In this document: piece after piece, positions 10,501 to 11,060 of the stretch
How positions within the stretch are numbered: the first letter of the stretch is position 1
How the letters are laid out: each line of letters begins with the position of its first letter
NCBI GenBank assembly: GCA_003133205.1
Contig: PKWK01000366.1
Coordinates: forward strand, 1-11,060
DNA length: 11,060 bases
Reading direction: 5' to 3'
Source of the DNA: Granulicella sp.
GTDB taxonomy: Bacteria > Acidobacteriota > Terriglobia > Terriglobales > Acidobacteriaceae
Notes under the pieces: generated by a model
What the model saw: only the letters and a program-made list of their open reading frames with translations
What the model was told of the DNA's origin: nothing
Databases searched by the model: none
Translations under genes and position numbers: made by a program

Positions 10501-10976
10501 TAGACCTTGTGGCCCGTGATCGTGATCGGGGCCATGTCGGCGAGCGGGAGATTGTTGAAGCCACCCATGGCCGGACCGCTGAATGCGCCGCGCGGCGCCT
10601 GTGTGAGATCGTTGTGCTTGCCCGACTGGTCGTAGATGGTCGTGATCCAGCAATAGGTGTTGGCGCAGAAGGCGTCCTGTGCGGCCGCGTTGGCGTATCC
10701 GCCCGCATCGGACCCTGAGGGCTGGACGATACCAATGTCGAGGGTCTTGCCGTCCGACTGGCGCAGCACCTGGTAGAGCGGGCCGTTGTAGAAGGCGTAC
10801 ATCGCCCGTGTGGTGCTGTGCGCGGCCACGCACGGGTCGCCGGCTTTGGCGTAGATGTCACATGGACCCTGCGGCCGAGGCGGGGCGGCAGCGGCCGTTG
10901 AAGTCATCATCAATGTAACGCCAGCCAACGCAAGTGCCCCTGCGACGATACCTGCACTATCGATACTTGTATTCAT
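7590..10976 (-). CDS. Exported GH54 alpha-L-arabinofuranosidase with NEW3-like, interrupted lamin-tail and repeat domains
   Basis: This 1128-residue protein starts at the second of two close ATGs, because AGGA (10982-10985) overlaps the first ATG and lies five bases before the second. A signal peptide ends near residue 30. Residues about 37-365 match the GH54 catalytic core of fungal AbfB: GPCDIYAKAGDPCVAAHSTT, YNGPLYQV, IYDQSG, the vicinal cysteine pair in NAGCCFDYGN (199-200), the nucleophile in TDQEN (Glu244), the acid/base in GGDNSN (Asp323), QGTFYEG and ANIVAARYAV. Other paired cysteines (39/49, 104/109) are also present. The enzyme should release arabinofuranose from arabinoxylan or arabinan. 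The fungal CBM42 is absent. Instead residues about 381-465 resemble a NEW3 beta domain, 478-548 begin a lamin-tail domain (KINEFSS, FIELYNGG), 549-858 are repeats, 859-968 resume the lamin-tail domain (NIVLRDAAGLVVDSLNYG, GRYPDGADMDSNCADF), 969-1112 are more repeats, and 1113-1128 close it (IPTPGATNQ). It is the first gene of the cluster seen here. Confidence 0.92.
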   Translation of the reverse strand: MNTSIDSAGIVAGALALAGVTLMMTSTAAAAPPRPQGPCDIYAKAGDPCVAAHSTTRAMYAFYNGPLYQVLRQSDGKTLDIGIVQPSGSDAGGYANAAAQDAFCANTYCWITTIYDQSGKHNDLTQAPRGAFSGPAMGGFNNLPLADMAPITITGHKVYGVFIEPGMGMREDDLKGVAVDDQAEGQYWVVSGKHFNAGCCFDYGNSEIDSHDDDAGTMETAYFGDATPWYRGNPPGPWIMTDQENNLVGCVNKNDRSKLCKELPNIIWRFVTAMAKGEPHHWTTLGGNSQQGALSVMFDGPRVDASYDPMRKQGAILLGNGGDNSNGSQGTFYEGAVTAANTFPSDATDQLVQANIVAARYAVPAVRLAPASAAATPPGLQTFTPGSSQETTATFTNTTDAPATNVRLSLSAPGGWTAAASGNSTFPEPVAPGASVSTTFKVTSGQAAFNGDLVADVSWTNASGKQSERMAEKARNVFPIKINEFSSHTTQPFIELYNGGSRDVDLSHWTVTEHPAQQAIFSSVEIPVGTRLAPHGFYLLGLSNSGLAVPARAGDTALYVRSTTGMHTGDTIAVDTGSGMESRKIANVGTPDSNATTLWEPLPEGPVITIPAGSNNVPVTSTAGFEVGQKITLGYGATYPAVARSTERYEVATVTAVGKPGTQALLGADAPAGSTNIKVTSVANISTGDKIRLDVDSVGHGIETVTVKSVGTQAIRSGLLADAGAGATHIKVRSVNGFAVGDRLIIGTPANWKTVTITAVGTPGPAGSGVDFTPALTEAHSSGEDVMDPGTGLELTAPLKFHHSANLPFNDRGTGITFEPATAFAHSSNEPIQALGTGITLDAALTRDHAIDAVVHDAAVTTAGYQGSPAPNQWFGGPALSPSAGNIVLRDAAGLVVDSLNYGLVVDPWAAEGYQGGGGSGESGCRASSPGSGGGGFGRFAMAVSEPYKSAGRYPDGADMDSNCADFQTQAAATLAAASTAGASNIKVVSVERFNAGEKILIDSGANQETAVIATVGTPGATTIESPVAAGATLISVANAFGFRPGQTIAIDDGAKAETAVVAAGGRRGASAITIAEPLKFAHAAGMQVAGTGITLTSALSRAHASGAQIADHIPTPGATNQYQSRPH
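7641..8072 (-). repeat. coding repeat block 2 inside the lamin-tail domain of the GH54 protein
   Basis: Two more long units of the same type (AGASNIKVVSVERFNAGEKI and AGATLISVANAFGFRPGQTI) are followed by a short unit, GTGITLTSALSRAHASGAQI. The block lies between the lamin-tail strand DSNCADFQTQ and the closing IPTPGATN, so the same repeat family has entered the domain at a second place. Confidence 0.75.
8403..9332 (-). repeat. coding repeat block 1 inside the lamin-tail domain of the GH54 protein
   Basis: Four diverged units of about 40-60 residues follow one another. Each has AG-x-T-x-I-x-V-x-S-V-x-G-F, then GD-x-I-x-(I/L/V), then a VTAVGTPG-like end. Unit starts include AGDTALYVRS, AGSNNVPVTS, AGSTNIKVTS and AGATHIKVRS. 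Three shorter units of the form GTGI-T-L-x-x-A-L-x-x-x-HA follow (GTGLELTAPL, GTGITFEPAT, GTGITLDAAL). The alternating hydrophobic pattern suggests beta strands. Copies differ clearly at amino-acid level, so this is an old expansion. I know no named Pfam family for it with certainty. Confidence 0.75.
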
Positions 10977-10998
10977 GTTCATCCTATTTGTTTTGCCT

Positions 10999-11017
10999 TG
11001 CCGGGTTTATCCCGGCA
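10999..11017 (-). promoter_or_regulatory. inverted repeat in the leader of the GH54 gene
   Basis: The sequence TGCCGGG-TTTAT-CCCGGCA (plus strand) is a perfect 7-bp stem with a 5-base loop, 22 bases upstream of the chosen ATG. No T-run follows it on either strand, so it does not look like an intrinsic terminator. It could be an operator or a leader hairpin. The rest of 10977-11060 shows no gene and no clear promoter boxes. Confidence 0.35.
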
Positions 11018-11060
11018 CTGGAGTACTTCCCTTTTACGGATTCTCCCCAGGCCGGAGCTG

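Overview
The window is a high-GC bacterial segment in which every convincing gene lies on the minus strand. Five exported carbohydrate-active enzymes run head to tail from about 10976 down to 169, and a partial insertion-sequence transposase sits beyond them at the left edge. I infer a soil or plant-litter bacterium. High GC, Tat and Sec signal peptides on every enzyme, and Pro/Gly/Ala-rich loops inside the hydrolases recall Acidobacteriota of the Bryobacterales/Solibacter type. That placement is an impression, because no marker gene is present.

In transcription order the layout is as follows. (1) 7590-10976 is a GH54 alpha-L-arabinofuranosidase core followed by a NEW3-like domain and a lamin-tail-like domain interrupted twice by a short beta-type repeat. 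(2) 5362-7492 is a GH51 alpha-L-arabinofuranosidase whose reading frame is broken near 6100-6110, between its two catalytic glutamates. (3) 3323-5323 is a sialate O-acetylesterase-family (SGNH) acetylesterase. (4) 1568-3271 is a Tat-exported type-B carboxylesterase. (5) 169-1470 is an esterase-D/feruloyl-esterase-like enzyme with an N-terminal CBM48-like domain. Gaps between genes are 97, 38, 51 and 97 bp. None contains an evident terminator, so one operon is likely. At 1-97 the N-terminus of an IS5-family transposase runs off the edge; the element seems to begin about 12-15 bp past the stop of the last enzyme gene.

Together the enzymes look like a kit for stripping side groups from arabinoxylan or a similar hemicellulose: two arabinofuranosidases remove arabinose, the SGNH enzyme removes acetyl groups, and the esterases may remove feruloyl, acetyl or related esters. 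No backbone xylanase, transporter or regulator is inside the window. The points most worth a second look are the GH51 frame break, which coincides with a Shine-Dalgarno-like GGAGG and start codons in the new frame, and the GH54 enzyme, which has a typically fungal core joined to an unusual interrupted lamin-tail/repeat module.
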